Origin: Curvibacter sp. CHRR-16
Lineage (GTDB): Bacteria; Pseudomonadota; Gammaproteobacteria; Burkholderiales; Burkholderiaceae_C
DNA length: 64,000 nucleotides
Reading direction: 5' to 3'
Assembly (NCBI RefSeq): GCF_018474005.1
Contig: NZ_JAHCSH010000001.1
Location: 620,001 to 684,000 of the forward strand
Shown here: one piece after another, positions 37,667-47,749 of the stretch
Numbering within the stretch: position 1 is the stretch's first letter
Layout of the letters: every line of letters starts with the position of its first letter
Program-made: the position numbers and the translations under genes
Notes under the pieces: generated by a model
Told to the model about the DNA's origin: nothing
What the model saw: the letters and a program-made list of their open reading frames with translations, nothing else
The model's database searches: none

Positions 37667-38968
37667 ATGAATAGCGATCAACGTCTCGTACGCCGTATTC
37701 TCTACATCGGCGCAGCCATCATGTGCATCAGTGGGGCTGGCTGGGCACCGGTGTTTGCATCACAAGACAATTACTTGGGCGTGTTGCTCGATTTGCTCAT
37801 GCTCATGTGCGGCGTGGGAGTCGTATTGCTCACGTGGGCCTCTAAGCAGCGTGCGGCTTTTTTTATTTTGTTAGGTGTTTGCTATGCCGTGATCGTGCTT
37901 ATGTCCATCTTCATGGATATACCCAGTGCCCACGCACCGCGCGTAGCGCACAACTACTTACTGGTTTTGTCCATGTGCTGCATGTTCATCCTGCGCCAAG
38001 AGCGGCCTTGGTTGCGCAACGTGATGGTGGCTGTTCCGATGATCACGTTTGTCGGCTTTGCCTCGACCAATTGGGGGATTGCCAGCGGTTTTACCTTACC
38101 CGATGACTTGCGCATATGGGGGGCATGGGTCAATACAGCTTTTGCTGTGTTGGCCGCGTACTGCATCATGTTTGTATTGCTATCGGGTAACCAAGCCGCC
38201 TTCCGCTTGGGGCAAGAGCTGCGCAGAGGCATTGAAAACCATGAGTTTGTCCTCTATTACCAGCCACAACTCAATCACCAACAAAAGGTGGTGGCCGTGG
38301 AGGCCTTGGTGCGGTGGCTGCACCCCCAGCAGGGCTTGTTAGGCCCCGCTTATTTCATCCAAGCTGCAGAAAAAAGTGGTGCCATCTTGCTTTTAGGGCG
38401 CTGGGTGATGGAGCAGGCTGCGCAGCAGTTGCAACACTGGAGTCAAAACCCCACGATGCGGGGGGTGAGTTTGTCGGTCAATGTCAGTGTGACCGAATTG
38501 TTGCGACCAAGCTATGTCAGTGGAGTAAAGGAATTGTTGCAGCTCTACGCTATTGAGCCAGCCCGTTTGAAGCTGGAAGTTACCGAGAGCGTTTTTGCAG
38601 AAGATTTTTCTCTGGTTGTAGAACGTTTAACAGCGTTGCGTGAAGTAGGCGTGGGCATCGCTTTGGATGACTTCGGAACCGGTTATTCGTCGCTGGCGTA
38701 TCTCAAACGCATGCCGGTGGATCAGGTCAAGGTCGATCGAAGTTTTGTGCGCGATATCGTGACAGACCCGCACGACCAAGCCATTGTTGCTTCCATTGTG
38801 CAATTGGCCAGCAGCATGGGTTTTTCGGTCGTGGCTGAAGGGGTGGAAATCGCTGCCCAGCGGGATGCGCTGCAAGCGTTGGGATGCTTGCAGTACCAAG
38901 GCTATTTGTTTGCCCAGCCTATGCTGTTGGATGATTTGCTGAACTATTGCCAGCAACACCAAAGCTGA
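37667..38968 (+). CDS. Membrane EAL protein, probable cyclic-di-GMP phosphodiesterase
   Basis: 433 aa. The first ~175 residues form several membrane helices and the rest is a complete EAL domain: YYQPQL, EALVRW (signature Glu), LEVTES, LDDFGTGYSSLAYL, VDRSFV and EGVE. All metal-binding and loop-6 residues I can identify are intact, so hydrolysis of cyclic di-GMP is likely. There is no GGDEF domain. Confidence 0.93.
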   Translation: MNSDQRLVRRILYIGAAIMCISGAGWAPVFASQDNYLGVLLDLLMLMCGVGVVLLTWASKQRAAFFILLGVCYAVIVLMSIFMDIPSAHAPRVAHNYLLVLSMCCMFILRQERPWLRNVMVAVPMITFVGFASTNWGIASGFTLPDDLRIWGAWVNTAFAVLAAYCIMFVLLSGNQAAFRLGQELRRGIENHEFVLYYQPQLNHQQKVVAVEALVRWLHPQQGLLGPAYFIQAAEKSGAILLLGRWVMEQAAQQLQHWSQNPTMRGVSLSVNVSVTELLRPSYVSGVKELLQLYAIEPARLKLEVTESVFAEDFSLVVERLTALREVGVGIALDDFGTGYSSLAYLKRMPVDQVKVDRSFVRDIVTDPHDQAIVASIVQLASSMGFSVVAEGVEIAAQRDALQALGCLQYQGYLFAQPMLLDDLLNYCQQHQS

Positions 38969-38977
38969 AGCGACGGC

Positions 38978-39748
38978 TTATTGTGCTGTCCAGCCTCCAT
39001 CCATATTCCACGCCACTCCGCGTACATTGTCAGCGGCGCTGGAGCACAGAAATACGGCCAATGCCCCAAGCTCTTCAGGGGTGGTGAATTGCTGGGACGG
39101 TTCTTTTTCACCCAGTAGCAGTTTGGTGGCTTCGGTGTTGGTCAGCCCCATTTGCTGGGCTTTGGCATCCACCTGCTTTTGTACCAAGGGCGTGAGCACC
39201 CAGCCGGGGCAGATGGCATTGCAGGTCACGCCGCTGGTGGCGTTTTCCAATGCAGTGACTTTGGTCAAACCCACCAAACCGTGTTTGGCGGCCACGTAGG
39301 CCGATTTTTCAGCCGATGCCACCAAGCCATGTACCGATGCAATGTTGATGATCCGCCCCCAATTGCGCTGCAGCATGCCGGGCAACACTAAGCGGGTGGT
39401 GTGGAATGCGCTGGTCAGGTTGATGGCCAAGATGCTGTCCCAGCGCTCAGTAGGAAAGTTTTCAATGCGGCTTACATGCTGAATGCCTGCGTTGTTTACC
39501 AATATATCCACTGTGCCAAAGGCCTCTTGCGCATGCGCTACCAGCGCGGCAATGTCGTCGGGTTTGCTCATGTCAGCAGGGTGGTAGCTTACCCGTGCGC
39601 CCAAGGCTGTGATGGCCCCTTTGGGGCTCTCGTAGTCACCAAACCCGTTGAGCACGATGTTGGCTCCTTGCGCGGCCAAGGCCTTGGCGATGCCAAGACC
39701 AATGCCGCTGGTGGAGCCTGTGACGATGGCGGTTTTTCCTTTCAGCAT
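38978..39748 (-). CDS. bdhA: 3-hydroxybutyrate dehydrogenase (SDR)
   Basis: 256 aa. NAD-dependent oxidation of D-3-hydroxybutyrate to acetoacetate, in polyhydroxybutyrate and ketone-body metabolism. The Rossmann motif TGSTSGIGLGIA is followed by NNAGIQ, catalytic Ser in INIASVHG and the YVAAKHG tetrad. Sequence throughout, including CPGWVLTPLVQKQ, matches the BdhA subfamily rather than a generic SDR. It is convergent with the EAL gene (9 nt apart). Confidence 0.93.
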   Translation of the reverse strand: MLKGKTAIVTGSTSGIGLGIAKALAAQGANIVLNGFGDYESPKGAITALGARVSYHPADMSKPDDIAALVAHAQEAFGTVDILVNNAGIQHVSRIENFPTERWDSILAINLTSAFHTTRLVLPGMLQRNWGRIINIASVHGLVASAEKSAYVAAKHGLVGLTKVTALENATSGVTCNAICPGWVLTPLVQKQVDAKAQQMGLTNTEATKLLLGEKEPSQQFTTPEELGALAVFLCSSAADNVRGVAWNMDGGWTAQ

Positions 39749-39852
39749 ATGACTCCTATAAATCGCTGTATTGCCTCAGTTGCAGGGCAGTATTCCAGTA
39801 CGATGGTAGCGTTGTCAAACCCAGTTGTAACCAATGCCAATAGGGGGGTGCT

Positions 39853-40743
39853 ATGGCTGATCCACGACTCAATTCGATTGTCTGCCGCGACTCTGCTAAT
39901 ACCCATCGCATGGCCTACTGGGAGTGGGGTAATCCAGAGGCGTTGCATGCCATTGTTTGCGTGCATGGTCTGACCCGCCAAGGGCGGGACTTTGATGTAC
40001 TGGCCCGTGCGCTGGTGGCGCAAACCCAGGGTGCAGTGCGCGTTCTTTGCCCTGACGTGGCTGGGCGCGGACAAAGTGATTGGCTGGCTAATCCGCAGGA
40101 CTACCAATTGCCTGTATATGGCGCAGACTTGGTGCAACTGGTGCAAGCGCTGCAGCTACAGTCTGTGAGTTGGGTGGGCACCAGTATGGGGGGCTTGCTG
40201 GGCATGGCTTGTGTGCCTGCGCTGGTGCAGTTGGGGGTGCAGGTCCCTAAGTTGGTTTTGAATGACGTGGGCCCTGTGTTGGAGTGGCAAGCCATGCAGC
40301 GCATTGGTCAGTATGTGGGTCAAGTACCCGTGTTTCCCAATTTAGCCCAAGCCTTGGCTATTTTGCGGGCGGTTTCTTTGGGTTTTGGCCCGCATACCGA
40401 ACAGCAGTGGCTGGACTTCAGTATCCACGCTCTTAAACCCTTAGGGCAAGGCACTTGGACACTGCGCTACGACCCCGCCTTGGCCCAACCGTTTGCCAGT
40501 ACGTCCGAGGAGTCTGTAAAGCAGGGTGAGGCCTTCTTGTGGGCCGCGTATGACGCAATCCGCGCAGACACCTTGTTGTTGCGTGGACAGGAGTCCGATT
40601 TGCTCAGTGCTGCAACAGCGCAGGCCATGCAAGCGCGTGGCCCCCGAGCCCGTTTAGTCGAGTTTGCGGGAGTCGGCCATGCGCCTACGCTGGTGGTACC
40701 CGATCAATACCAAGTGGTCATAGACCATTTATTAGCGACTTGA
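39853..40743 (+). CDS. Alpha/beta-fold hydrolase
   Basis: 296 aa. Nucleophile elbow GTSMGGLLG, oxyanion motif VHGLTRQGRDF, and the C-terminal catalytic His in GVGHAPTL. There is no signal peptide. It precedes relA, the relA frame beginning at or just after its stop, so co-transcription is likely. The substrate is unknown. Confidence 0.88.
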   Translation: MADPRLNSIVCRDSANTHRMAYWEWGNPEALHAIVCVHGLTRQGRDFDVLARALVAQTQGAVRVLCPDVAGRGQSDWLANPQDYQLPVYGADLVQLVQALQLQSVSWVGTSMGGLLGMACVPALVQLGVQVPKLVLNDVGPVLEWQAMQRIGQYVGQVPVFPNLAQALAILRAVSLGFGPHTEQQWLDFSIHALKPLGQGTWTLRYDPALAQPFASTSEESVKQGEAFLWAAYDAIRADTLLLRGQESDLLSAATAQAMQARGPRARLVEFAGVGHAPTLVVPDQYQVVIDHLLAT

Positions 40744-40745
40744 AT

Positions 40746-42983
40746 ATGAAGAGTTTGTACACCGATGCCGTTGCGGTACCGGATGCCGGCGATGTGGTGG
40801 ATGTCATCAACGCATCTGCACCTGCTATGCCACAAGAATCGGATGCGCTGGCCCGTGCCCGAGCTTTTGCCGAACCGCTGCTGAGCAGCGAGACTTTGGG
40901 TACTGGAGAAAACACCTTGGCCCATGCCGATGGTGCGGCGGCCATCTTGCGCCACATCCGTGGCTCTGACGCCATGCAAGCGGCTGTCTATTTGGTCTAT
41001 ACCTGTGACCATTTGCACAAACCGCATGAGGTGTTGAGTAAGTCGTTCGGCCCTGGTTATGCCGACTTGGCCATGGAAACCACCAAGCTGGTACGTGTGC
41101 AGCGTATGGCCCGTATTAGCCAAGGAGAGCAAGACGACACCAGCCATTTGCCGCAAGCCCAGACCGCTGCCGCCCAAACCGAGAGCGTGCGCAAGATGCT
41201 GCTCGCGTTCTCGCGCGATTTGCGCGTGGTCATGCTGCGCTTGGCCTCGCGCCTGCAAACGCTGCGCTACTTCGCCGCCACCAAACAAACGGTGCCTGCT
41301 GCGCTGGCCGCCGAGTCTTTGCATGTGTTTGCCCCTTTGGCCAATCGCTTGGGCATTTGGGAGATCAAGTGGGAGATGGAGGACTTGGCCTTCCGCTTTT
41401 TGGAGCCGCAGACCTACAAAGACATTGCCCGTTTGCTGGACGAAAAGCGCGTGGAACGCGAAGTGGGTATGGAAACCCTGCGCAACCAACTCGCCGGGGA
41501 CTTGCGCCAGCAAGGCATAGAGGCCGCGGTGTATGGGCGTCCCAAGCACATCTACAGCATCGTCAAAAAGATGCGTGGCAAGTCGCTGGGCTTTGATCAG
41601 TTGTATGACATACGGGCACTGCGGGTAGTGGTGCCCAGCATTTCCGATTGCTATGCGGCTTTGAGTTTGGTACACAACCTCTTTAAGCCTGTGGTGGACG
41701 AGTTTGACGACTACATTGCCCGCCCCAAACCCAATGGTTATCAGTCTTTGCACACGGTGGTGCGCGATTCCAACGAGCGGGCCATTGAGGTGCAAATCCG
41801 CACCCGTGCCATGCACGAGCACGCCGAGCACGGCGTGGCGGCCCACTGGGCGTACAAAGAGGCTGGTAGCAAAGGCTATGGTGGACAGGTCACCGCCAAC
41901 AGCAGCTATGACGCCAAAATCGCCGTGTTGCGCCAGCTCTTGGCGTGGGAGCGTGATCTGTCAGGCGCAGCACAAAACGGTGCCAATGGCTTGCTGGATG
42001 ACCGCATTTATGTGCTGACGCCTGACGCGGCGGTGCTGGAACTGCCTCAGGGCGCTACCCCGGTGGACTTTGCCTACAGTGTGCACACCAGTGTGGGCAA
42101 CCGCTGCCGTGGTGCCAAGGTCGATGGCGTGATGGTGCCCTTGCACACCCCGCTGCGCAATGGCCAAACGGTGGAAGTCATCACGGCCAAAGACGGGGGC
42201 CCCTCGCGCGATTGGCTCAATCCTGAGCTGGGCTACTTGGTCAGCCACCGTGCCAAGGCCAAAGTACGGGCGTGGTTCAACGCCCAAGCGCTGGATGAAA
42301 CCATCGCCAAAGGCCGTGAAGCGGTGGAAAAACTGCTGCAGCGCGAAGGCAAAACCGCCCTCAAGCTGGACGACTTGGCTGAGCGCTTGGGCTTTAACTC
42401 TGCCGATGCTTTGTTCGAGGTGGTGGGCAAGGACGAGTTTTCGCTGCGCACCATTGAAAACCTGTTACGCCCGCCAGAGCCAGAGCCCACCGCGGCCACT
42501 GAAACGCCGGTGTGGCGCAAGTCTTCTAATCCAGCGCCCAAAGGGGGGGTGTTGGTGGTGGGGGTCGATTCCCTCATGACCCAGTTGGCCAAGTGCTGCA
42601 AGCCAGCACCGCCCGATGTGATCAGTGGCTTTGTGACCCGTGGCAAGGGGGTGAGCGTGCACCGGGCGGATTGCTCCAACTTGCGCAATATGGTGGCCCG
42701 CAGCCCGGATCGGGTCATCGACGTGGCCTGGGGCAGCGAGCTGGGGGCGGCCCACTATCCCGTGGATGTGGCCGTAGAGGCCATAGACCGGCAAGGGTTG
42801 TTGCGCGATATCTCGGAGGTCTTTACCAAAGAGAAGATGAACGTGATTGGTGTGCAAACCCAGTCGGTCAAAGGCATCGCTTGGATGACTTTTACGGTGG
42901 AAGTGAACAATGCCAGCCGTTTGCAGCGCGTGCTCAAGCTGGTGGGGGAGCTGGCTGGTGTGAAATCAGCCCGCAGGCGCTAG
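40746..42983 (+). CDS. relA: RelA-type (p)ppGpp synthetase with degenerate hydrolase domain
   Basis: 745 aa from the ATG at 40746; a TTG at 40740, overlapping the hydrolase stop, is an alternative. The N-terminal HD hydrolase domain has lost its His-Asp motif (VYLVYTCDHLHK where SpoT has HDVIED), so hydrolysis is unlikely. The synthetase domain is intact (GFDQLYDIRALRV, RPKPNGYQSLHTVV, EVQIRTRAMHEHAEHG), with an acidic RelA-type FDQL segment. TGS, helical and ACT domains follow. A separate SpoT is expected elsewhere in the genome. Confidence 0.95.
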   Translation: MKSLYTDAVAVPDAGDVVDVINASAPAMPQESDALARARAFAEPLLSSETLGTGENTLAHADGAAAILRHIRGSDAMQAAVYLVYTCDHLHKPHEVLSKSFGPGYADLAMETTKLVRVQRMARISQGEQDDTSHLPQAQTAAAQTESVRKMLLAFSRDLRVVMLRLASRLQTLRYFAATKQTVPAALAAESLHVFAPLANRLGIWEIKWEMEDLAFRFLEPQTYKDIARLLDEKRVEREVGMETLRNQLAGDLRQQGIEAAVYGRPKHIYSIVKKMRGKSLGFDQLYDIRALRVVVPSISDCYAALSLVHNLFKPVVDEFDDYIARPKPNGYQSLHTVVRDSNERAIEVQIRTRAMHEHAEHGVAAHWAYKEAGSKGYGGQVTANSSYDAKIAVLRQLLAWERDLSGAAQNGANGLLDDRIYVLTPDAAVLELPQGATPVDFAYSVHTSVGNRCRGAKVDGVMVPLHTPLRNGQTVEVITAKDGGPSRDWLNPELGYLVSHRAKAKVRAWFNAQALDETIAKGREAVEKLLQREGKTALKLDDLAERLGFNSADALFEVVGKDEFSLRTIENLLRPPEPEPTAATETPVWRKSSNPAPKGGVLVVGVDSLMTQLAKCCKPAPPDVISGFVTRGKGVSVHRADCSNLRNMVARSPDRVIDVAWGSELGAAHYPVDVAVEAIDRQGLLRDISEVFTKEKMNVIGVQTQSVKGIAWMTFTVEVNNASRLQRVLKLVGELAGVKSARRR

Positions 42984-43877
42984 AGAGAGGGTTTGGTCGC
43001 CTTCGCCAGCTTGGCAGCGGCCTTCCAAGGGCTTCCAGCCCTTGTGCAGAACGACTTGTTTGCCCTTGATGCAAATTTCCAGTCGCTCGCTGCTGGGGAT
43101 CATGGCGTGCACAAAAGTTTCCACGGAAGCGGGCATGCTGATTTGGTAGAGCAAACGACGTTGGTCGGCTTCAGGGTGGTCGTTGCGGTGCAGCCATGGC
43201 AGATGGCCCGATATCCACATCAAAGGCACCGTGTGCACAGGCACCATGCTGGGGCTGTAGGCACGGCTTTGCAACCAGCGTTGCGCTTGGGCGCGTGCGT
43301 CATCGCTGGCGCTCATGCCAGACCACGCCGCCGCCAACATTTCGGCAACCCATTGATTGCAGTTTTGGTACAGGGTTGAATAGGGATAGGCGTTGGCGCT
43401 GTAGTGGGGATTGAGCAGCGACAAGGCCAGTTTATTGTCCAACGCTGCTTTTTCCAGCACGGTAGCTGCCGTCGAAGGCAAAAAAACCACCGATACAAAC
43501 AGTGTGTCACCAGTGCTCTTGCCAGTCAGAAAACCTGCTAGCCCTTGGTCGAACAAGCGGCCTTTTTTCTCATCGCAGTCAAAGTAGAGCTGGCGCACAC
43601 TCCATGGGCTCTGGGGGCTGTTGCGCAAGGCAATGCCCATGTGCGAGTAGCGGATGTCGAAAAATTGCAAATCCAGCCCCGCAAACGAGATCAAAGCCAC
43701 AGGGCTGCCTGATTGCTCTAGCTGTTTGCGCACCAATTCGCTGAACTGCAGCGTGATGCTTCTTTCACCAGCGCTGGGCTCTCGTCCTTGGTCGCAATAG
43801 TTCAATACACCAGCCTGTGTTGCACAGTGCAGGCCAGCGAACAGGCATAAAAAAACCAGCCCTTTGATCCAAGACAT
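42966..43877 (-). CDS. Exported protein, probably DUF2145 family
   Basis: 303 aa with a signal peptide (KGLVFLCLFAGLHCATQAG). The sequence resembles the DUF2145 family of proteobacterial exported proteins, with a conserved YSHMGIAL and a YQNCNQWVAE motif reminiscent of Cys-His-type hydrolase cores. The His of YSHMG and Cys of NCNQW could form a catalytic pair; that is inference. It lies 25 nt downstream of the next gene on the same strand. The 3' end overlaps the convergent relA end by 18 nt. Confidence 0.8.
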   Translation of the reverse strand: MSWIKGLVFLCLFAGLHCATQAGVLNYCDQGREPSAGERSITLQFSELVRKQLEQSGSPVALISFAGLDLQFFDIRYSHMGIALRNSPQSPWSVRQLYFDCDEKKGRLFDQGLAGFLTGKSTGDTLFVSVVFLPSTAATVLEKAALDNKLALSLLNPHYSANAYPYSTLYQNCNQWVAEMLAAAWSGMSASDDARAQAQRWLQSRAYSPSMVPVHTVPLMWISGHLPWLHRNDHPEADQRRLLYQISMPASVETFVHAMIPSSERLEICIKGKQVVLHKGWKPLEGRCQAGEGDQTLSLAPAG

Positions 43878-43902
43878 ATCCGAACCTCGGGCTGGGGTGC
43901 AA

Positions 43903-44391
43903 TTACAGCGTAACGGGTACGCTGATCAGGGAATCCATTTTGTCGTCAAAAACAGCCAAGTAGAAGGCTTTTTGATCGGCGGCAGTAGAGAACTCCACAC
44001 CGTAGTCGTAGGGCTCAGCGTGGATCACATCGCCTTGCTTGATGCCTTGGCTGGGCAGGGCTTTCTTGGGCAGCAGCAACGCAAAGTTCAGGTGCTTTTG
44101 CTCTTCGGTGGTGGCTTGCAAATGCACTTGCACCCAGTCGGGCTTACCTGCCACAGCAACCACTTCTACCACGGCGTAGTCTGCCCGTGCAGTGGCGACT
44201 TGCTTGCCGGTGGTGGAGCTGCTGGTGATGGAGTCGGAAACGCTGTTGGTGCTGGATAAAAAGCTGTCCCATGATTGGGAAATAGCGGAAGACGCTGTGC
44301 TTGATGCCCACGATGTGGATACCAGTGCAGTCGTCATAGCGCCCAGCAACAGTGCTTGGCGCAGGGAATGGGTGAGTGTGGTGGCTTTCAT
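43903..44391 (-). CDS. Exported hypothetical protein
   Basis: 162 aa from the ATG at 44391 (MKATTLTHS). A signal peptide (LLLGAMTTALVSTSWA) is followed by a Ser/Thr-rich stretch (SSTASSAISQSWDSFLSST...) and a small beta-rich domain (VVEVVAVAGKPDWVQVHLQA). I do not recognise a family. It lies directly upstream of the DUF2145-like gene, so the two are probably made together and act in the periplasm. Confidence 0.8.
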   Translation of the reverse strand: MKATTLTHSLRQALLLGAMTTALVSTSWASSTASSAISQSWDSFLSSTNSVSDSITSSSTTGKQVATARADYAVVEVVAVAGKPDWVQVHLQATTEEQKHLNFALLLPKKALPSQGIKQGDVIHAEPYDYGVEFSTAADQKAFYLAVFDDKMDSLISVPVTL

Positions 44392-44513
44392 GCAAAGTTC
44401 TCCGCTAACGAGTAGCACTGTAAGAAAAAGGCTCGGCGAGTGTATAACCGAAAAGCGTGCGTTTGACCGCTCAAATCAGCCATTCGTGCTTGGCTTATCG
44501 GCACAATGGGGCC

Positions 44514-45155
44514 ATGCTTGAGATCAATACTTGGACTTTTTGGTTGCGCCATGTGCTGGAGGTGGCCGCCACCATGGCCTTTACGCTCTCGGGAGTCATG
44601 GCTGCTGCGCGCAGCCGTTTGGATGCCGTAGGGGTGTATGCCGTGGCGTTTTTGGCCGCCTTCGGTGGTGGCACCTTGCGCGATCTGCTGTTGGATAGAC
44701 GCCCCTTCTTTTGGGTGGCCCATGTGGAATACCTCTGGGGTGTGATGGCCCTGACCACTGCTGCCATGCTGTTTATGCGCCAGCGCCACTTTGCCCCTAC
44801 CGAAAAAGCCATGCAGCTACCCGATGCCTTGGGCTTGGGTTTATTTACTGCGGTGGGCGTGGATGTGTCACTGGATTACCAGATGCCAGCCTTGGTGGCG
44901 GTGTTGTTGGGCGTGGTGACCGGGGTGTTTGGCGGGGTGCTGCGCGACATTGTGCGCAGCGAAATTCCTTCTGCCTTCAGTGACCACCGCCCTTATGCGC
45001 TGTGTGCTTTTTTGGGAGGCTGGGTGTTTTGGGGGCTGCAAACCATGCCCATGCCTGCTTGGTTGGCCCTGGTCGGCTGTGTGCTGGTCACCGCTGGCAT
45101 GCGCCTGTGGGCTTTGTGGGCCAACTGGCGCTTGCCGCTGTGGCGGGTGGACTGA
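44514..45155 (+). CDS. TRIC/UPF0126-type membrane channel
   Basis: 213 aa from the ATG at 44514 (MLEINTWTF). It is mostly hydrophobic, about seven helices, with the two internal repeats of this family each carrying a glycine-rich Gly-Gly-x-x-x-Arg-Asp motif (GGGTLRDLLL and GGVLRDIV). Prokaryotic TRIC homologues are trimeric cation channels. The ion and physiological role here are inferred from family. Confidence 0.9.
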   Translation: MLEINTWTFWLRHVLEVAATMAFTLSGVMAAARSRLDAVGVYAVAFLAAFGGGTLRDLLLDRRPFFWVAHVEYLWGVMALTTAAMLFMRQRHFAPTEKAMQLPDALGLGLFTAVGVDVSLDYQMPALVAVLLGVVTGVFGGVLRDIVRSEIPSAFSDHRPYALCAFLGGWVFWGLQTMPMPAWLALVGCVLVTAGMRLWALWANWRLPLWRVD

Positions 45156-45176
45156 GCGAAGGTCTAGCCCTGTGGC

Positions 45177-47060
45177 CTAGATCTGCACCCGTGTGCCTAG
45201 TTCGATCACGCAGTTGTGGGGTAGCTGAAAAAATTGCGCAGCGGTGGTGGCGTTGCGCGCCATCAGGCTAAACAGCTTTTCGCGCCAGAGTGCCATGCCA
45301 TCGCCCTTGCGGGAGGCAGCTGTGGGCACCACAATCTCACGACTCAGGAAATAAGAGGTTTCAAACAAGTTCACTGGCAGGCCTTGGGCTTTGCACAACT
45401 CCAGTGCTTTGGGAATATCGGGCACGTTCTTAAAGCCGTAGCGTACCTGTACACGCCAGAAATGCGGGGCCAGCGCCTCAACCTGCACGCGGTCTTCAAA
45501 CGCTATCCATGGCACATCTTCAAACACCACCGTCAGGATGATGTTTTGCGCATGCAGCACTTGGTTGTGCTTGAGGTTGTGCAGCAGCGCTTGGGGCACG
45601 GTGTGCGGATTAGCCACGGCATACACCGCAGTGCGGGCCACCATGTGCGGAGGACTGACCTGCAGGGCTTCGATAAAAGGCTCTAGCTCAGGATCATTCT
45701 GGCGGATGCTGTGCATCAGCAGTTCCCGGCCACGGCGCCAAGTGGCCATCACGGCAAACACCGCCAGCCCCAGCAGCAGCGGGAACCATCCGCCTTCCAT
45801 GACCTTGATAGAGCAGGACGCCACCAGCACTGCATCGAGCAAGACAAAGAATGCGGTCGCCCCCACGGCTATCGGCAGTGGATAACCCCAGCCATGGCGC
45901 ACCACGAAAAATGTCAACACGGTGGTAATGAGCATGGTCATGGTCACCGCAATACCATAGGCCGTTGCCATAGCCGATGAACTGCCAAAACCTGCCACCG
46001 CCAGCAGCACAGCTACCAGCAGCAACCAGTTGACCTGGGGAATGTAGATTTGTCCCACTTCTTTGACGGAGGTGTAGACCACCTGCATGCGGGGCAATAA
46101 GCCCAACTGCATGGCCTGTTTGGTGAGTGAGTAGGCACCCGAAATCACCGCTTGGGAGGCAATCACCGTAGCGGCTGTAGCCAAGGCGACCATGGGCAGC
46201 AACCACCCATCGGGGAACATGCGAAAGAAGGGGTTATCCAGTGCTTCGGGGCTGTGCATGAGCAGCGCTCCTTGGCCCATGTAGTGCAGCGCCAAAGCGG
46301 GCAGCACCAAACCTGTCCATGCCAAGCGAATCGGTTGGCGGCCAAAGTGCCCCATGTCGGCGTACAAAGCCTCAGCGCCTGTAAAGGCCAGCACGACGGC
46401 CCCCATCACGGCAAACAGTTGCCAACCTTGTTCTTGCAAAAAGGCCCATGCATGCAGTGGGTTGAGGGCATGCAAAATCCTAGGCTCTTGGGCAATGTGC
46501 GCCACGCCCGCAAATGCCAGCACCCCAAACCACAGGGCAATAATGGGGCCAAACAACTGCCCCACCATGCCGGTGCCAAAGCGTTGCATGGCAAACAGCC
46601 CCACCAAAATCGCCGCGCACAGGGGCAGTACATAGGGCTTGAAAGCCGGGGTCACCACTTCCAACCCTTCGACGGCACTGAGTATGGACATGGCCGGGGT
46701 GATCACGCTGTCACCATAAAACAGCGCTGCACCTGCTACGCCCATGAGCAGCAGCACGATGCGCCCACGAGGCGCATCCCCAACGGCTTTGGCTGCCAAG
46801 GCGGTGAGCGCCATGATGCCGCCTTCGCCCCGGTTGTCGGCGCGCAATATCAGCCACACGTATTTGAGCGTGACCACCAGCATCAGCCCCCAGAAGATGA
46901 CCGAGATAGCCCCAATCAGGTGTGGAGCATCCAAGGGGACACCCAGTGCAGGGTCAAAAATCGTTTTCACGGTGTAGAGCGGGCTGGTGCCTATGTCGCC
47001 ATAGACCACGCCCAGTGCGCCCAGCGTCAGGGCGGCGGTGCTTGCTTTGTGTTGACTCAT
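45177..47060 (-). CDS. kup: Kup-type potassium transporter
   Basis: 627 aa from the ATG at 47060. Twelve-helix K+/H+ symporter starting [18 protein letters not shown], the family hallmark, with [10 protein letters not shown] and [12 protein letters not shown] motifs and a ~170-aa cytosolic tail. It starts 2 nt after the kdpE stop, so it is transcribed and possibly translated together with the KdpD/KdpE-like pair. Confidence 0.96.
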   Translation of the reverse strand: MSQHKASTAALTLGALGVVYGDIGTSPLYTVKTIFDPALGVPLDAPHLIGAISVIFWGLMLVVTLKYVWLILRADNRGEGGIMALTALAAKAVGDAPRGRIVLLLMGVAGAALFYGDSVITPAMSILSAVEGLEVVTPAFKPYVLPLCAAILVGLFAMQRFGTGMVGQLFGPIIALWFGVLAFAGVAHIAQEPRILHALNPLHAWAFLQEQGWQLFAVMGAVVLAFTGAEALYADMGHFGRQPIRLAWTGLVLPALALHYMGQGALLMHSPEALDNPFFRMFPDGWLLPMVALATAATVIASQAVISGAYSLTKQAMQLGLLPRMQVVYTSVKEVGQIYIPQVNWLLLVAVLLAVAGFGSSSAMATAYGIAVTMTMLITTVLTFFVVRHGWGYPLPIAVGATAFFVLLDAVLVASCSIKVMEGGWFPLLLGLAVFAVMATWRRGRELLMHSIRQNDPELEPFIEALQVSPPHMVARTAVYAVANPHTVPQALLHNLKHNQVLHAQNIILTVVFEDVPWIAFEDRVQVEALAPHFWRVQVRYGFKNVPDIPKALELCKAQGLPVNLFETSYFLSREIVVPTAASRKGDGMALWREKLFSLMARNATTAAQFFQLPHNCVIELGTRVQI

Positions 47061-47062
47061 GG

Positions 47063-47749
47063 TTACTCCACGGCAAGGCGATAGCCAATGCCTGTTTCGG
47101 TCAGGATGTGGCGCGGTTCGGCGGGGTTGTGTTCCAGCTTGGCGCGCAATTGCCCCATGTAGAGGCGCAGGTAATGCGTGTGTTCTGTGTGCTCGGGGCC
47201 CCACACATCGGCCAGCAGTTGGCGATGGGTCACCACACGGCCTGCTTGGCGTGCGAGGCGCGCCAGCAGTTGGTATTCGGTGGGTGTTAGGTGCACTTCT
47301 TGCCCAGCCAGCAGCACTTGGTGGCGGTGCAGATCAATGTACAAATCGTCCAGCGTATGCTCCAAGGTGGCTGCGCTGATGGCGGTTCCTCTGTGCCGCA
47401 GGCTGACCCGTATGCGTGCCAGCAATTCATGCACGCCAAAGGGTTTGACCACATAGTCGTCGGCACCCGCATCGAGCAGGGCAATTTTTTGCTCCTCTTG
47501 GTGGCGGGCTGATATCACGAGGATGGGCAAGCTGCTGCGCTGGCGCACGCTGCGCACCAAAGTGCTGCCATCCCCATCGGGCAGGCCCAAGTCCAGCAGT
47601 AGCACATCGGGCAGGCTGTGCGCCAGCATGGCACTGGCTTCTTGTACCGATACGGCGGTTTGCACTGCAAAGCCCTCGGCCTGCAGCGCTGACTGCAGCA
47701 GATGGCGAATTTCCCGGTCGTCTTCCACCACTAGCATGCGAATCGTCAT
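47063..47749 (-). CDS. kdpE: KdpE-type response regulator
   Basis: 228 aa from the ATG at 47749. Receiver domain ([42 protein letters not shown]) and winged-helix domain ([31 protein letters not shown]), very similar to KdpE. The start overlaps the kinase stop as ATGA. In this window it is followed by kup; no kdpFABC is present here. Confidence 0.93.
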   Translation of the reverse strand: MTIRMLVVEDDREIRHLLQSALQAEGFAVQTAVSVQEASAMLAHSLPDVLLLDLGLPDGDGSTLVRSVRQRSSLPILVISARHQEEQKIALLDAGADDYVVKPFGVHELLARIRVSLRHRGTAISAATLEHTLDDLYIDLHRHQVLLAGQEVHLTPTEYQLLARLARQAGRVVTHRQLLADVWGPEHTEHTHYLRLYMGQLRAKLEHNPAEPRHILTETGIGYRLAVE

